In this document: positions 1 through 8,005 of the stretch, piece by piece
How the letters are laid out: each line of letters starts with the position of its first letter
Numbering within the stretch: position 1 is the stretch's first letter
NCBI RefSeq assembly: GCF_002093975.1
Contig: NZ_MSZZ01000043.1
Span: 1 to 64,000, forward strand
Direction: 5' to 3'
DNA length: 64,000 bases
From: Thermoactinospora rubra
GTDB lineage: Bacteria; Actinomycetota; Actinomycetes; Streptosporangiales; Streptosporangiaceae
Notes under the pieces: generated by a model
What the model was told of the DNA's origin: nothing
The model's input: the letters and a program-made list of their open reading frames with translations, nothing else
Databases searched by the model: none
Program-made: the position numbers and the translations under genes

Positions 1-815
1 CACCCCCGGCCTGAAGGCCGGAGCACTGGCCCGCATTTTGGTAGCTCGATCAGCGGGGATACGGCAGTCTCGACCCCCTGGATCAGGTCAGGAATAGTCG
101 GGATGATCGGCTCGCCGGCGGATGCCGAATCCGGGCTGAAGCATAGGTCGAACGTGAACGAGAACTTCATGGAGACGAGATCATTCGGATGCCGCGCTGC
201 TGCGCCAACGCGGAAAATTACCGCACCGTCAGAGAGCGGATACTGGCGGTCTGCAGGGGCCATCTGAACCACTGGAGCCTCGACGACCTTGCCACTCCGG
301 GGCAGCTTCGCGGATAGGTGGAGGTTGAAGCTTCGATGTGACGCCCCTACGGGCACGATCATGTGGTGCTTGTCCTCGATGTCGAGGTCATGGAGAAGGG
401 CGAATCTGTCGTCGCCGCCGCGATACGGCTTGATCGTGTTATCGACCAAGTCGAATACCTGCGCCGAAGCGCCACGCAAGCTCGATCGCACACGACGGTA
501 GTGCTGCGGATCCTTGCCGATGGGGAAATACGTTTTCCTGTCTGGAGTGTGTCCGTTCGCCCGCACGAGGTGCCAGGCGATGTGATCGAGAGCCGAGCGG
601 GCGTTATGGACGGCGTCACCGAGGGCGAGACTGAGGTCGTCGGGTGGCTCCTCCTTGATCTTGACGACATAGATCAGGTCGCCGGTCTCCTGGTCTTCGG
701 CGTCGAACACCTCGAACGGTTCGCGTGCAAGGAAATCGGCGATGTGCTGTTGGAGCGCGGCCGTGTGGCGGTGTGCCTGCCGGAATTTCGCTCGAATCTG
801 TCCCGATGGCGTCAA
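1..815 (-). CDS. Hypothetical protein with HN-x-RSALDH-x-AW motif (3' end outside window)
   Basis: An open frame of 271 codons runs to the left edge without a stop, so the C-terminus is missing. The start is TTG at 815, preceded by an AGAGGGGG ribosome site about five bases upstream; a stop lies six codons further up, so no earlier start is possible. Near residues 68-86 it reads DAVHNARSALDHIAWHLV, a signature I know from a widespread family of bacterial proteins of unknown function. The rest is hydrophilic, with no signal peptide or membrane segment. It is divergent from the small gene at 928. It may be an early or accessory gene of the prophage. Function unknown; the reading frame itself is well supported by the motif and continuous coding. 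Confidence 0.75.
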   Translation of the reverse strand, partial: MTPSGQIRAKFRQAHRHTAALQQHIADFLAREPFEVFDAEDQETGDLIYVVKIKEEPPDDLSLALGDAVHNARSALDHIAWHLVRANGHTPDRKTYFPIGKDPQHYRRVRSSLRGASAQVFDLVDNTIKPYRGGDDRFALLHDLDIEDKHHMIVPVGASHRSFNLHLSAKLPRSGKVVEAPVVQMAPADRQYPLSDGAVIFRVGAAARHPNDLVSMKFSFTFDLCFSPDSASAGEPIIPTIPDLIQGVETAVSPLIELPKCGPVLRPSGRG

Positions 816-927
816 AGTATCCCCCTCTGGTCAACATGCTTACCGTAGGGGAAATCGGTGCGAAGCGTGACGGAATTTCGACGTCTTGTCCCGGCACCGC
901 CGCGATCACACCAGGCATCATGGAGAC

Positions 928-1164
928 GTGGACCTGGCCGTACGCACCGAGCTCTGGACCGTCGAGGACGCCGCACGCGAACTCCACCCCAAGATGACCG
1001 TCGCCCAGGTCCGCGCACTCATCACCCTCGCCGACATCCCGTCCATCGGAAATCGGCCACCCGGACCGTACGGTGGCCGACCAGCCAAGGTGTACGACGG
1101 CGAGCAACTACGCAAAGCGCACGCTGTCATAGCCCGATTGTTGATCGCGCAAGCAGGTTTGTGA
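928..1164 (+). CDS. Small putative DNA-binding protein (excisionase/MerR-like)
   Basis: A 78-residue basic protein. It opens with TELWTVEDAARELHPKMTVAQVRALI, a layout typical of helix-turn-helix modules that begin with a 'W-T-V-x-E-A-A' strand, followed by a Pro-Gly-rich wing (PPGPYGGRPAKVYD) and a second helix. This resembles AlpA/Xis and MerR-type DNA-binding domains, so a role as excisionase or small regulator of the prophage is plausible but not proven. I chose GTG 928 because the homology-like part begins there; an alternative start at 886 would add 14 residues with no ribosome site. A terminator follows at 1246. Confidence 0.55.
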   Translation: MDLAVRTELWTVEDAARELHPKMTVAQVRALITLADIPSIGNRPPGPYGGRPAKVYDGEQLRKAHAVIARLLIAQAGL

Positions 1165-1245
1165 GAAACTCTCCGTTAGGAGACGTGTCTCCACAGTCAC
1201 GGCATGGCTGGTCGGGACACGGCAAGGCCAGGCACGGCGAAAGAA

Positions 1246-1271
1246 AGCCCGGTACATGCAACCGGGCTTTT
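1246..1271 (+). terminator. Rho-independent terminator
   Basis: Arms AGCCCGGT and ACCGGGCT pair across a seven-base loop and are followed by TTTT. It lies between the small DNA-binding gene ending at 1164 and the membrane-protein gene starting at 1291, so it separates two transcription units. Confidence 0.75.
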
Positions 1272-1290
1272 CGCATGTCAGGAGGTTGCC

Positions 1291-1524
1291 ATGAGCCGAT
1301 TCACCAAGGCATGGCTCATCTGGCTCGGCGTCACCCTCGGCGGCTTCGGCGTTATCGAAGGCCTGGCACTCGCCTCCGGCGACATGGACGCCACCCTGTC
1401 AGGGCATCTCCGCCTCTGGCTCGGACTCGACCCCGGCAAGCCGTGGGGAATCGCCGGCGGCATCGCATTCCTCGCCGGCCTGGTCTGGCTCGGCTGGCAC
1501 ATCGTGTTCGACCGCGACCGCTAG
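1291..1524 (+). CDS. Small two-span membrane protein
   Basis: A 77-residue protein starting at ATG 1291 behind a clear AGGAGG site. Two hydrophobic segments are visible, roughly residues 6-29 (WLIWLGVTLGGFGVIEGLALA) and 54-72 (GIAGGIAFLAGLVWLGWHIVF), joined by a short loop containing LGLDPGKPWG and ending in a charged tail. Such small proteins are common in actinophage early regions. It is too far from the lysis genes to call a holin. It opens a run of closely spaced genes (1291-2413) that leads to the terminase region. Function unknown. Confidence 0.65.
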   Translation: MSRFTKAWLIWLGVTLGGFGVIEGLALASGDMDATLSGHLRLWLGLDPGKPWGIAGGIAFLAGLVWLGWHIVFDRDR

Positions 1525-1543
1525 ACCCTGACAGCGGCGGGAG

Positions 1544-1699
1544 GTGAACGTCATCTCCCACCGCAAGAACAACCCGTCGCGCCTGTGCTGTGCCGAATGG
1601 GGTTTAGGCTGCACCGACCACGGCGGCAAGCGGCACCGCTGCGTGAGGGCCTGGCGACACCGCGGGCCGCACGAATGCGGCTGCTTCGCGACCGGCTGA
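1544..1699 (+). CDS. Small Cys/His-rich putative zinc-binding protein
   Basis: A 51-residue reading frame from GTG 1544, directly behind GGGAGG, ending at TGA 1697-1699. The next gene's GGAGG site follows immediately. It has six cysteines and five histidines (RLCCAEW, GCTDHGGKRHRC, HRGPHECGC), enough to bind one or two zinc ions. The single Leu before the GC-TDH stretch is encoded by TTA, a rare codon in such genomes. It lies between a membrane protein and an HNH nuclease gene, with matching spacing and ribosome sites, which is why I accept so short a gene. Small Cys-rich proteins next to HNH genes are common in actinophages; the function is unknown. Confidence 0.6.
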   Translation: MNVISHRKNNPSRLCCAEWGLGCTDHGGKRHRCVRAWRHRGPHECGCFATG

Positions 1700-1709
1700 C
1701 GGAGGACCC

Positions 1710-1982
1710 ATGCCACGCAGCAAGGGACGCGGCGGCCGGCCCTGGCGGCGTATCCGGGCGCAGATCCTCGCCGCCTCCCAGACCTGCTGGATATGCGGGC
1801 ACGGCGGCGCGGACACCGTCGACCACGTCATCCCGCTCACCCTCGGCGGCGCCCCGCTCGACCCCGCCAACCTACGGCCTGCACACGGAGTCAAGGGCTG
1901 CCCCGTGTGCAGGCGCAAGTGCAACAGCAGCAAGGGCAACAAGACCGCACTCCCTGCGCCTCGCACATCCCGAGCCTGGTAA
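1710..1982 (+). CDS. HNH endonuclease
   Basis: A 90-residue protein with a compact HNH fold: zinc ligands CWIC at about residues 26-29 and a later CPVCRRKC pair, the catalytic stretch DHVIPLTLGG, and NLRPAHG followed by CNSSKGN. This is the usual arrangement of the McrA-like HNH nucleases found next to terminase genes of cos-type siphoviruses, where they take part in genome packaging and cos cleavage with the large terminase. The start is ATG 1710, six bases after GGAGG. Its stop codon overlaps the next start (TAATG), so the two genes are translationally coupled. Confidence 0.85.
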   Translation: MPRSKGRGGRPWRRIRAQILAASQTCWICGHGGADTVDHVIPLTLGGAPLDPANLRPAHGVKGCPVCRRKCNSSKGNKTALPAPRTSRAW

Positions 1983-2413
1983 TGCTGTACGTCATCACCG
2001 GGCCACCCGCGGCCGGCAAAACCACTTGGGTGCGGGAGCGCGCCAAGCCGGGCGACGTCGTCATCGACTACGACGCGATCGCCGCCGCCCTCACCATCCG
2101 GGCCCCATCACACGGGCACGCCCGCATCATCCGCGACATCGCCTACCGAGCCAGAGCCGCAGCCATCCAGGAAGCGCTCAAGCACACCACCGACGTGGAC
2201 GTGTACCTCATCCACACGCTGCCGCCCGCCGACGCCCTGGCCAAGTACGAAGAGCACAACGCTCAGATCGTCACCGTCGACCCTGGTCGAGACGTCGTCA
2301 TGCAGCGCATCACCGAACAGAGAACACGCTCCATGGTCGCCGTCGCAGAGCGCTGGTACGCAGCCGCACGTCACGCTACGCAACCAGCCCAGAGACGATC
2401 ACGACACTGGTAA
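1982..2413 (+). CDS. P-loop kinase/NTPase-like protein
   Basis: A 143-residue protein whose ATG overlaps the stop of the HNH gene. The N-terminus MLYVITGPPAAGKTTW is a Walker A loop (residues 7-14), followed by a strand ending VIDYDAIAAAL that fits the small-molecule or polynucleotide kinase class of AAA_33-like proteins. HTLPPADALAKYEEHNAQIVTVDPGRDVVMQR resembles the LID and nucleotide-base region of these kinases. Such proteins are common in actinophages, and a role in DNA or RNA end repair or nucleotide metabolism is possible. The substrate cannot be told from sequence. Confidence is good for the P-loop and low for the exact role. Confidence 0.7.
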   Translation: MLYVITGPPAAGKTTWVRERAKPGDVVIDYDAIAAALTIRAPSHGHARIIRDIAYRARAAAIQEALKHTTDVDVYLIHTLPPADALAKYEEHNAQIVTVDPGRDVVMQRITEQRTRSMVAVAERWYAAARHATQPAQRRSRHW

Positions 2414-2670
2414 CGCAGAGTCATCACCACGACTGTCACTCACAGTGATGATCCAGATCGAAGCAGTGCGCAGCGCCCCAAGCGCACCGCCGGGCACGAG
2501 CATTACCCCAGGTCATAGGCCCAGGGAAGGGGGGTTGCAGAGTTGATCATCAACGCATGGGTGACCCCAAACCCAGTCGCCCATTTCTCTCCCCGCTACG
2601 GAAAGTAATCGCCCTCAAGGTCGCTACTCACAGTGATGGATGGGGCGTCACGCTGCGTGAGGAGGTTTCG
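2414..2670. other. Gene-free region upstream of terminase; possible cos/terminase-binding site
   Basis: This 257-base stretch carries two copies of ACTCACAGTGATG, at 2438-2450 and 2626-2638. The first sits in a small palindrome (TCACT-CAC-AGTGA, 2436-2448) and in a wider inverted pair TCATCAC/GTGATGA. A purine-rich run with GGGAAGGGGGG lies between the copies. Repeated short sites just ahead of the terminase genes are what a cos or terminase-binding region looks like in HK97-type phages. The exact nick site cannot be placed. An in-frame ATG at 2557 could extend the next gene into this region but lacks a ribosome site. Confidence 0.45.
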
Positions 2671-2952
2671 GTGACTCCTCGTAGTCGGTCGCGGAAGGTG
2701 CTCGAGGTGGCGGTCCGTGCGGACCTGGAGCGCTGGGGGATCGCAGAGGACACCGGGCTGGCGGCGAGCGCGCTGGACCTGGCGGCACGCCTGAGCGTCC
2801 CGGACATCCGGCCGGCCGCGGCGAGCATGCTGCATGCGCAGTTGCGGGCGACGCTCGCCGAGTTGGCGAAGCTGGCCAAGCCGGAGGCGGAGAGCGGCGA
2901 CCCGGTGGATGAGCTGCAGAAGCGGCGCGAGGACCGCCGGAAGGGCGCGTGA
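2671..2952 (+). CDS. Probable terminase small subunit
   Basis: A 93-residue basic, helical protein starting at GTG 2671 behind GAGGAGG, overlapping the terminase large-subunit start by four bases (GTGA). The N-terminus is basic (TPRSRSRKVLEVAVRADLERWG), the middle is Ala/Leu-rich helix, and the tail is charged (DELQKRREDRRKGA). It has no clear catalytic motif. Position directly in front of the large terminase, coupling and size all fit the small, DNA-recognising subunit, but sequence alone does not prove it. Other actinophages have unnamed head genes here. Confidence 0.55.
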   Translation: MTPRSRSRKVLEVAVRADLERWGIAEDTGLAASALDLAARLSVPDIRPAAASMLHAQLRATLAELAKLAKPEAESGDPVDELQKRREDRRKGA

Positions 2953-4421
2953 ACGGCGCGCTGGCGCTTGGGGTGCAGACCCCGCGGATCGTTTCGATCC
3001 CGCCGTACCAGTCGTCGGCTGGCCAGGAAGCGATCGATCTGTGCGCACAGATCGGGCTAGTGCTCGACCCGTGGCAGCAGTTCATCATGCACCACAGCCT
3101 CGGGGAACGCGACAACGGCCGGTGGGCGGCGTTCGAGGTCGGCATCGTTGTCAGCAGGCAAAACGGCAAGGACTCGGTCTTCGAGGCACGCGAGCTCGCG
3201 GGATTGTTTCTTTTCGGCGAGAAATTGCTTTTGCATTCCACTCACGAATTTAAAACGACGCTTGAGCATTTTCGCCGAGTGCTTTTCTGGCTGGAGAACG
3301 TGGACACGCTGCGCCGTCGGGTGAGGCGGATCCGCACCTCGCATGGCGAGGAGTGCGTGGAGCTGCTGACGGGCCAGCGGCTGCGGTTCGTGGCGCGCAC
3401 GACCGGCTCGGGCCGCGGCTTCAGTGGCGACTGCGTGATCCTCAACGAGGCGTTCAACCTGCCCGAGGTCGCCGTCGACGCGCTGATGCCGACGCTTTCG
3501 GCGCGGCCGAATCCGCAGCTGTGGTACGGCTCGAGCCCGGGTGACAAGGACATCGCGCCGTGCGAGCAGCTCGCACGGGTGCGGCGGCGTGGCATCAAGG
3601 GTGATGACCCGTCGCTGGCGTACTTCGAGTGGTCGATCGAGCCTCACACGCCCGAGTGCGGCGAGGGGTGCACCGAGCATGACGATCCTGCGGATCCGGC
3701 GTCCTGGGCGAAGGCGAACCCTGCGCTCGGGATCCGCATCAGTCAGGAGCATGTGGCCCGGGAGCACGCCTCGATGGGGGCGAAGGGCTTCCTGCGCGAG
3801 CGCCTGGGCGTGGGGAACTGGCCGACGGATGCGGCGGACCAGTGGGCGGTCATCCCGGAGCCGCGGTGGCGGGCCGTGGCGGACGAACAGTCCGAGCCCG
3901 TCGGCCGGGTGGCGTTCGCCATCCACGTGAGCCCGGACAGGTCGTGGGCGGCGATCGCGACGGCGGGCCGGCGTGCTGACGGGCTGACGCATGTTGAAGT
4001 GGTCGATCACCGGCCGGGCACGGGCTGGGTGCCGGAGCGGGCCAAGACCCTCGTCGAGCGGTGGGATCCGTGCGCGCTGGTGGTGGACGCCGGTTCGCCG
4101 GCGGGCTCGCTGATCGCGCCGCTGGAGGAGCTCGGGCTGGAGGTCGTGAAGCCGACGGCGCGCGAGGTCGGGCACGCGTTCGGCCAGCTGATCGACGGGG
4201 TGATGCCCGAGGAGGGCGAGCCGACCATCCGCGTGCTCCCGCACCCGGCGCTGGACGCGGCGGTGGCCGCCGCGGTGACGCGGCCGCTGGGTGATGCGCG
4301 GGCGTGGGACAGCAAGGCCGCGAGCGCGGATATCTCGCCGCTCGTGGCCGCAACCCTCGCCGCGTGGGGGTTCGCAACCAGGGGTCATGTCGAGGAAGAC
4401 GCACCGCCGAACCTGTGGTGA
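2949..4421 (+). CDS. Terminase large subunit
   Basis: A 490-residue packaging motor that hydrolyses ATP and cuts the phage DNA. It has DPWQQFIMHHSLG near residue 40, the Walker A variant SRQNGKDS at about 69-76 typical of HK97-like terminases, Walker B GDCVILNEAF near 160-169, and an ATPase coupling segment (WYGSSPGDKD). The C-terminal RNase H-like nuclease includes ALVVDAGSPAGSLIAPL. The length is normal for the family. The start GTG overlaps the preceding gene. A stretch at about 3190-3290 uses AT-rich codons (TTG, CTT, TTT, AAA) unlike the rest of the gene, although the frame stays open. Strong call. Confidence 0.95.
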   Translation: MNGALALGVQTPRIVSIPPYQSSAGQEAIDLCAQIGLVLDPWQQFIMHHSLGERDNGRWAAFEVGIVVSRQNGKDSVFEARELAGLFLFGEKLLLHSTHEFKTTLEHFRRVLFWLENVDTLRRRVRRIRTSHGEECVELLTGQRLRFVARTTGSGRGFSGDCVILNEAFNLPEVAVDALMPTLSARPNPQLWYGSSPGDKDIAPCEQLARVRRRGIKGDDPSLAYFEWSIEPHTPECGEGCTEHDDPADPASWAKANPALGIRISQEHVAREHASMGAKGFLRERLGVGNWPTDAADQWAVIPEPRWRAVADEQSEPVGRVAFAIHVSPDRSWAAIATAGRRADGLTHVEVVDHRPGTGWVPERAKTLVERWDPCALVVDAGSPAGSLIAPLEELGLEVVKPTAREVGHAFGQLIDGVMPEEGEPTIRVLPHPALDAAVAAAVTRPLGDARAWDSKAASADISPLVAATLAAWGFATRGHVEEDAPPNLW

Positions 4422-4431
4422 AGGAGATCGT

Positions 4432-4650
4432 GTGGCCGACAACCTGATCGAAACCGCTGGGTTCGGGCTGCTGATCGCGTTCGCCTACTTCGTGTGGCCG
4501 CCCGCGGCACTGTTGGTGGCCGGGCTGGTGTTGCTGCTGGTGGCCAACGTGCGCAGCGCACGGAAGGCCAAGCGGGAGGGCAACGCGGGGCACGGCTTCG
4601 TCGAGCGGCTCCTCCGTACCTGGCTGGCGGCGAAGGCTGAGCAGAAGTGA
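4432..4650 (+). CDS. Small membrane protein between terminase and portal
   Basis: A 72-residue protein from GTG 4432 behind AAGGAGAT. Residues about 6-40 are a long hydrophobic stretch (GFGLLIAFAYFVWPPAALLVAGLVLLLVANV) that can form a hairpin of two short spans around the Pro-Pro pair. A basic tail follows (RSARKAKREG...RLLRTWLAAKAEQK). Its stop overlaps the portal start (GTGA), so it is part of the head operon. Several actinophages carry a similar small membrane protein at this position; its job is unknown. Confidence 0.7.
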   Translation: MADNLIETAGFGLLIAFAYFVWPPAALLVAGLVLLLVANVRSARKAKREGNAGHGFVERLLRTWLAAKAEQK

Positions 4651-5897
4651 CGATCCTGCGCGGTCTGGCGGAGCTGCGGTCGCCGGAGAATCCGGCGGTG
4701 CCGCTGACGTCGGCGACGTTGCTGGACTGGATGGGTGGCCCGCGCACCGCGTCCGGGAAGCGGGTGACGGAGAAGGGTGCGCTCGCGTTCTCGGCGGTCT
4801 TCCGATGCACGGCGCTGATCTCTGGCGTGAGCTCGGCGCTTCCGCTGCACGTCTACCGCGACGGGACGCATACGCGTGTGGCGTCGCAGCTGCTGCGGAA
4901 TCCGCATCCTGAGCTGACGGCGCTCGAGGTGTGGCGGCTGACGTTCGTGCATCGGTGTCTGTGGGGCAACGCGTATGTGCAGAAGCTGCGTGATGGTGGC
5001 GGTCGGGTTCGGGAGCTGTGGCCGATCACGCCGGACCGGGTGCGGGTGGAGCGGTTCCGGCCGACGGAGGCGAATCCGAGCGGGAAGCTGTTCGACGTCA
5101 CCGACGACTGGGGCACGCAGCACATCCTGACGCCGCGCGAGGTCCTGCACCTGCCCGGCATGGGCTACGACGGGGTGTGCGGCGTCTCTCCGGTGCGGGC
5201 TGCGGCTCAGGCGATCGGCCTGGGGTTGGCCGCGGAGGAGTATGGGGCGAAGTTGTTCGGTAGCGGCAACCTCATGTCGGGCATTCTGCAGACCGAGCAG
5301 CGGCTCACCCCCGACCAGGCCGACGCGCTCAAGCAGCGGTGGAAGGCCAAGATGTCTGGCCTGGACAAGGCCCACGACGTCGCGGTGCTCGACTCGGGCG
5401 CCAGCTTCAAGCCGGTGTCCCTGCCGGCGAAGGACTCCCAGTTCCTGGAGTCGCGGCTGTTTGAGGTGGAGGAGATCGCCCGCTGGTTCGGTGTACCGCA
5501 CTTCCTGATGGGCCTCACGGCCAAGTCCACCTCGTGGGGGACGGGGTTGGAGCAGCAGGCGATCGGCTGGACCAAGTTCGACTTGCAGCCGACGTGGCTG
5601 GCGCCGACCGAGCAGCGCATCACCAAGGAGCTGCTGGGCGCGGGTGTGGAGGCCCGTTACAAGGTTGAGGGGCTGCTGCGGGGTGACAGCCGGGCGCGGG
5701 CGGAGTTCTACCGGGTGATGCGCGAGGTGGGCGCGTTCTCCGCGAACGACATCCGCGATCTTGAGGATCTGCCGCCGATTCCGGAGGGCGACACCTACCT
5801 CCAGCCGCTCAACATGGCGCCGCTCGGCAGCGACCCCACCAACGACGATCCGGACGACGAGCCTGTTGATGATGAGGAAGGCGAGGACGGCGAATGA
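4647..5897 (+). CDS. Portal protein (HK97 family)
   Basis: A 416-residue portal protein, which forms the dodecameric DNA gate at one capsid vertex. Typical HK97-portal features are KGALAFSAVFRCTALISGVSSALPLHVYR near the N-terminus, the wing region with HRCLWGNAYVQKLRDGGGRVRELWPITPDRVRV, EVLHLPGMGYDGVCGVSPV, and the clip/stem with FEVEEIARWFGVPHFLMG. The C-terminus is acidic (DDPDDEPVDDEEGEDGE), as is common before the protease gene. It starts at GTG 4647 overlapping the upstream stop and ends overlapping the protease ATG, so it sits in a coupled terminase-portal-protease operon. Confidence 0.95.
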   Translation: MTILRGLAELRSPENPAVPLTSATLLDWMGGPRTASGKRVTEKGALAFSAVFRCTALISGVSSALPLHVYRDGTHTRVASQLLRNPHPELTALEVWRLTFVHRCLWGNAYVQKLRDGGGRVRELWPITPDRVRVERFRPTEANPSGKLFDVTDDWGTQHILTPREVLHLPGMGYDGVCGVSPVRAAAQAIGLGLAAEEYGAKLFGSGNLMSGILQTEQRLTPDQADALKQRWKAKMSGLDKAHDVAVLDSGASFKPVSLPAKDSQFLESRLFEVEEIARWFGVPHFLMGLTAKSTSWGTGLEQQAIGWTKFDLQPTWLAPTEQRITKELLGAGVEARYKVEGLLRGDSRARAEFYRVMREVGAFSANDIRDLEDLPPIPEGDTYLQPLNMAPLGSDPTNDDPDDEPVDDEEGEDGE

Positions 5898-6685
5898 CGC
5901 TGACCGTGACCACCGAGGAGCGCCGTCGCCTCGCTCTGACGGCGACCGGCGCCGAGCTGCGCGCCGATGACGCCGGGACCGAGCGGTTCGTCGGCCTGGC
6001 CAGCCCGTTCAACGTGCGGGCGCCGATCGGCAACCCCAAGACCTGGGGGTTCTTCGAGGAGTTCATGCCGGGCTGCTTCACCAAGACCCTGCAGGAGGGG
6101 GATCAGCGGATGCTGATCGACCACGACTCCTACTACGTGGTCTCCCGCGTGTCGGCTGACACGCTGAAGCTCGCCCAGTCGGCGCGCGGCCTGGAGGTCG
6201 ACAGCGCTCTGGACGACGAGCTGTCGTACGTGCGGGACCTGAAGGCCAACCTGCGCAACGGCAACATCACGGGCATGTCCATCGGCTTCTACGTCGTCAA
6301 GGACACCTGGACGATGATCGAGGTCGAGGAGGAAGGCGACGACGGCAAGGTTCGAGTCTACCAGGCGGAGCTGCGCACCGTTCAGGAGGTGCGGCTCATC
6401 GAGGTCTCCGCGGTCACCTTCCCGGCCTTCGTCGACACCGAGGCCGAGCTGAAGAGCGTGGCGTCGGCTCTCGCGTTGCGGGCCGACGTCGGCGCGATCG
6501 AGCGTCGCGCCGCCTACCGTCCCGAGCTTCGGGACTTGCTGCAGGTCGTCACACGCGAGCCGGGTGAGTCCACTCGCGCTGACGAGACCACCGAGCCGGA
6601 GCACCCCACTCGGCGGCATCTCGACACGGTCGACCTGGCGATGCGGGGCCTTGCCGCCCGCTACGGGCTGAAGCACCCCGCCTGA
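5894..6685 (+). CDS. HK97-family prohead protease
   Basis: A 263-residue protease of the S78/U35 type, which matures the capsid by removing scaffold or delta-domain peptides. The core reads RFVGLASPFNV, MPGCFTKTLQEG, LIDHDSYYVVSRV with the likely catalytic His near residue 76, LEVDSALDD, then NITGMSIGFYV with the likely nucleophilic Ser near 128. The tail after about residue 200 is variable and probably acts as a linker. It overlaps the portal gene by ATGA and lies just ahead of the capsid gene, the standard head order. There is no fused scaffold domain; the N-terminal coiled coil of the capsid gene may serve that role. Confidence 0.93.
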   Translation: MTLTVTTEERRRLALTATGAELRADDAGTERFVGLASPFNVRAPIGNPKTWGFFEEFMPGCFTKTLQEGDQRMLIDHDSYYVVSRVSADTLKLAQSARGLEVDSALDDELSYVRDLKANLRNGNITGMSIGFYVVKDTWTMIEVEEEGDDGKVRVYQAELRTVQEVRLIEVSAVTFPAFVDTEAELKSVASALALRADVGAIERRAAYRPELRDLLQVVTREPGESTRADETTEPEHPTRRHLDTVDLAMRGLAARYGLKHPA

Positions 6686-6752
6686 CCCAACACGATCACG
6701 ACCCCGCACCCGACGTGCGGGCTGTCGGTATGCCCTCGAAAGGGGAATCCGG

Positions 6753-7994
6753 ATGAGCGATCAGCTCAAGCGGCTCATTGACGAGCAGAACGCCGTCTGG
6801 CAGCGGATGAACGACATCCGCGCCGCCGCCGAGTCCGAGAACCGCGACCTGACCGCCGAGGAGCGGGCCAACTGGGATGCCGCCGAGGCGCGCCTGACCG
6901 AGGTGTCGGGCGACATCGAGCGGCTGGAGCGGTTCACCAAGCTCGACAAGGTGGACCGCTCCCAGGTCGTCGTCGCCGGTGGCGGTGAGGACCATCAGGA
7001 CGCGACGGCTGAGCGGGACAAGCGGTACGCCGAGGCGTTCAACACCTACCTGCGCCGCGGCATGAGCGCCCTGACGGGTGAGGATCAGCAGCTGCTGATG
7101 CAGCGGTTCGAGGCTCGCGACCAGGGCGCCGCCAACGACACGCTGGGCGGCTATCTGGTGCCCGAGGGGTTCCGCAACATCGTCACCGAGACGATGAAGG
7201 CGTACGGCGGTCTGCTCGCCGTGTGCACGGTCATCACCACCTCGACGGGTGCGGATCTGCCGTGGCCGACCAACGACGACACCGGCAACGAGGGCGAGTT
7301 CCTCGCGGAGAACACCCAGCTGGGCAGCCAGGACGTCACCTTCGGTCAGCGCAAGCTGCAGGCTCACACGGTCAACAGCAAGATCGTGCGTGTGGCGATC
7401 CAGCTGCTGCAGGACTCGGCGTTCGATCTGGACACGTGGCTGCCGCGCAAGCTCGGTGAGCGGATCGGCCGCCGCGCTGCCCGGGCGTTCACCCAGGGCA
7501 CTGGCATCGACCAGCCCGAGGGCATCACGCAGAACGTGGCCACGGGCGCCACCGGCACCGGCACCATCGCGTCGGGTACGGCGTACGCCTACAACGACCT
7601 GGTGGACCTGGAGCACTCCGTCGACCCGGCCTATCGGGCGCGGGCGCGGTATGTGCTGCACGACAGCGCGCTCAAGCACATCCGCAAACTCAAGGACAGC
7701 CAGGGCCGTCCGCTGTGGGTGCCGATCCCGGCGCCGGGCTTCCCGCCCACGATCAACGGCTACGAGTACACCGTCGACAACTCGATGCCCGCGGTCGCCG
7801 TGAACTCCAAGAGCGTCGCGTTCGGCGACTTCCAGGCCGGTTACGTCGTGCGCCAGGTGCAGGGTATCCAGGCGCTCCGGCTCACCGAGCGGTACGCCGA
7901 CTTCCTGCAGGTCGGGTTCCTCGGCTTCTCCCGGCTGGACGGCAAGGTCGACGACGCTTCGGCCCTCCGCATCCTCGTCTCGCCGGCGTCCTAA
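6753..7994 (+). CDS. Major capsid protein (HK97 fold)
   Basis: A 413-residue capsid subunit. Residues 1-75 form a charged coiled coil (SDQLKRLIDEQNAVWQRMNDIRAAAES...) that matches the cleaved delta domain of HK97-type capsids. The rest has typical capsid stretches: GGYLVPEGFRNIVTETM, LPWPTNDDTGNEGEFLAENTQLG, RVAIQLLQDSAFDLDTWL, FTQGTGIDQPEGI, ARYVLHDSALKHIRKLKDSQGRPLWVP, and FGDFQAGYVVRQVQGIQALRL. Start ATG 6753 follows GAAAGGGGAA. A hairpin (CCCGCA/TGCGGG, 6703-6721) lies in the gap after the protease and may tune expression. Very strong call. Confidence 0.95.
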   Translation: MSDQLKRLIDEQNAVWQRMNDIRAAAESENRDLTAEERANWDAAEARLTEVSGDIERLERFTKLDKVDRSQVVVAGGGEDHQDATAERDKRYAEAFNTYLRRGMSALTGEDQQLLMQRFEARDQGAANDTLGGYLVPEGFRNIVTETMKAYGGLLAVCTVITTSTGADLPWPTNDDTGNEGEFLAENTQLGSQDVTFGQRKLQAHTVNSKIVRVAIQLLQDSAFDLDTWLPRKLGERIGRRAARAFTQGTGIDQPEGITQNVATGATGTGTIASGTAYAYNDLVDLEHSVDPAYRARARYVLHDSALKHIRKLKDSQGRPLWVPIPAPGFPPTINGYEYTVDNSMPAVAVNSKSVAFGDFQAGYVVRQVQGIQALRLTERYADFLQVGFLGFSRLDGKVDDASALRILVSPAS

Positions 7995-8005
7995 GGAGAT
8001 CCGTC

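Noticed and set aside
1..25. GC-rich hairpin (CCGGCCTGAAGGCCGG) as a terminator at the left edge
   Set aside because: It lies inside the open reading frame of the leftward gene and has no T tract.
359..848. Rightward and leftward alternative frames over the first 850 bases
   Set aside because: They overlap the leftward TTG-started gene, which alone shows a known motif and continuous coding to the window edge.
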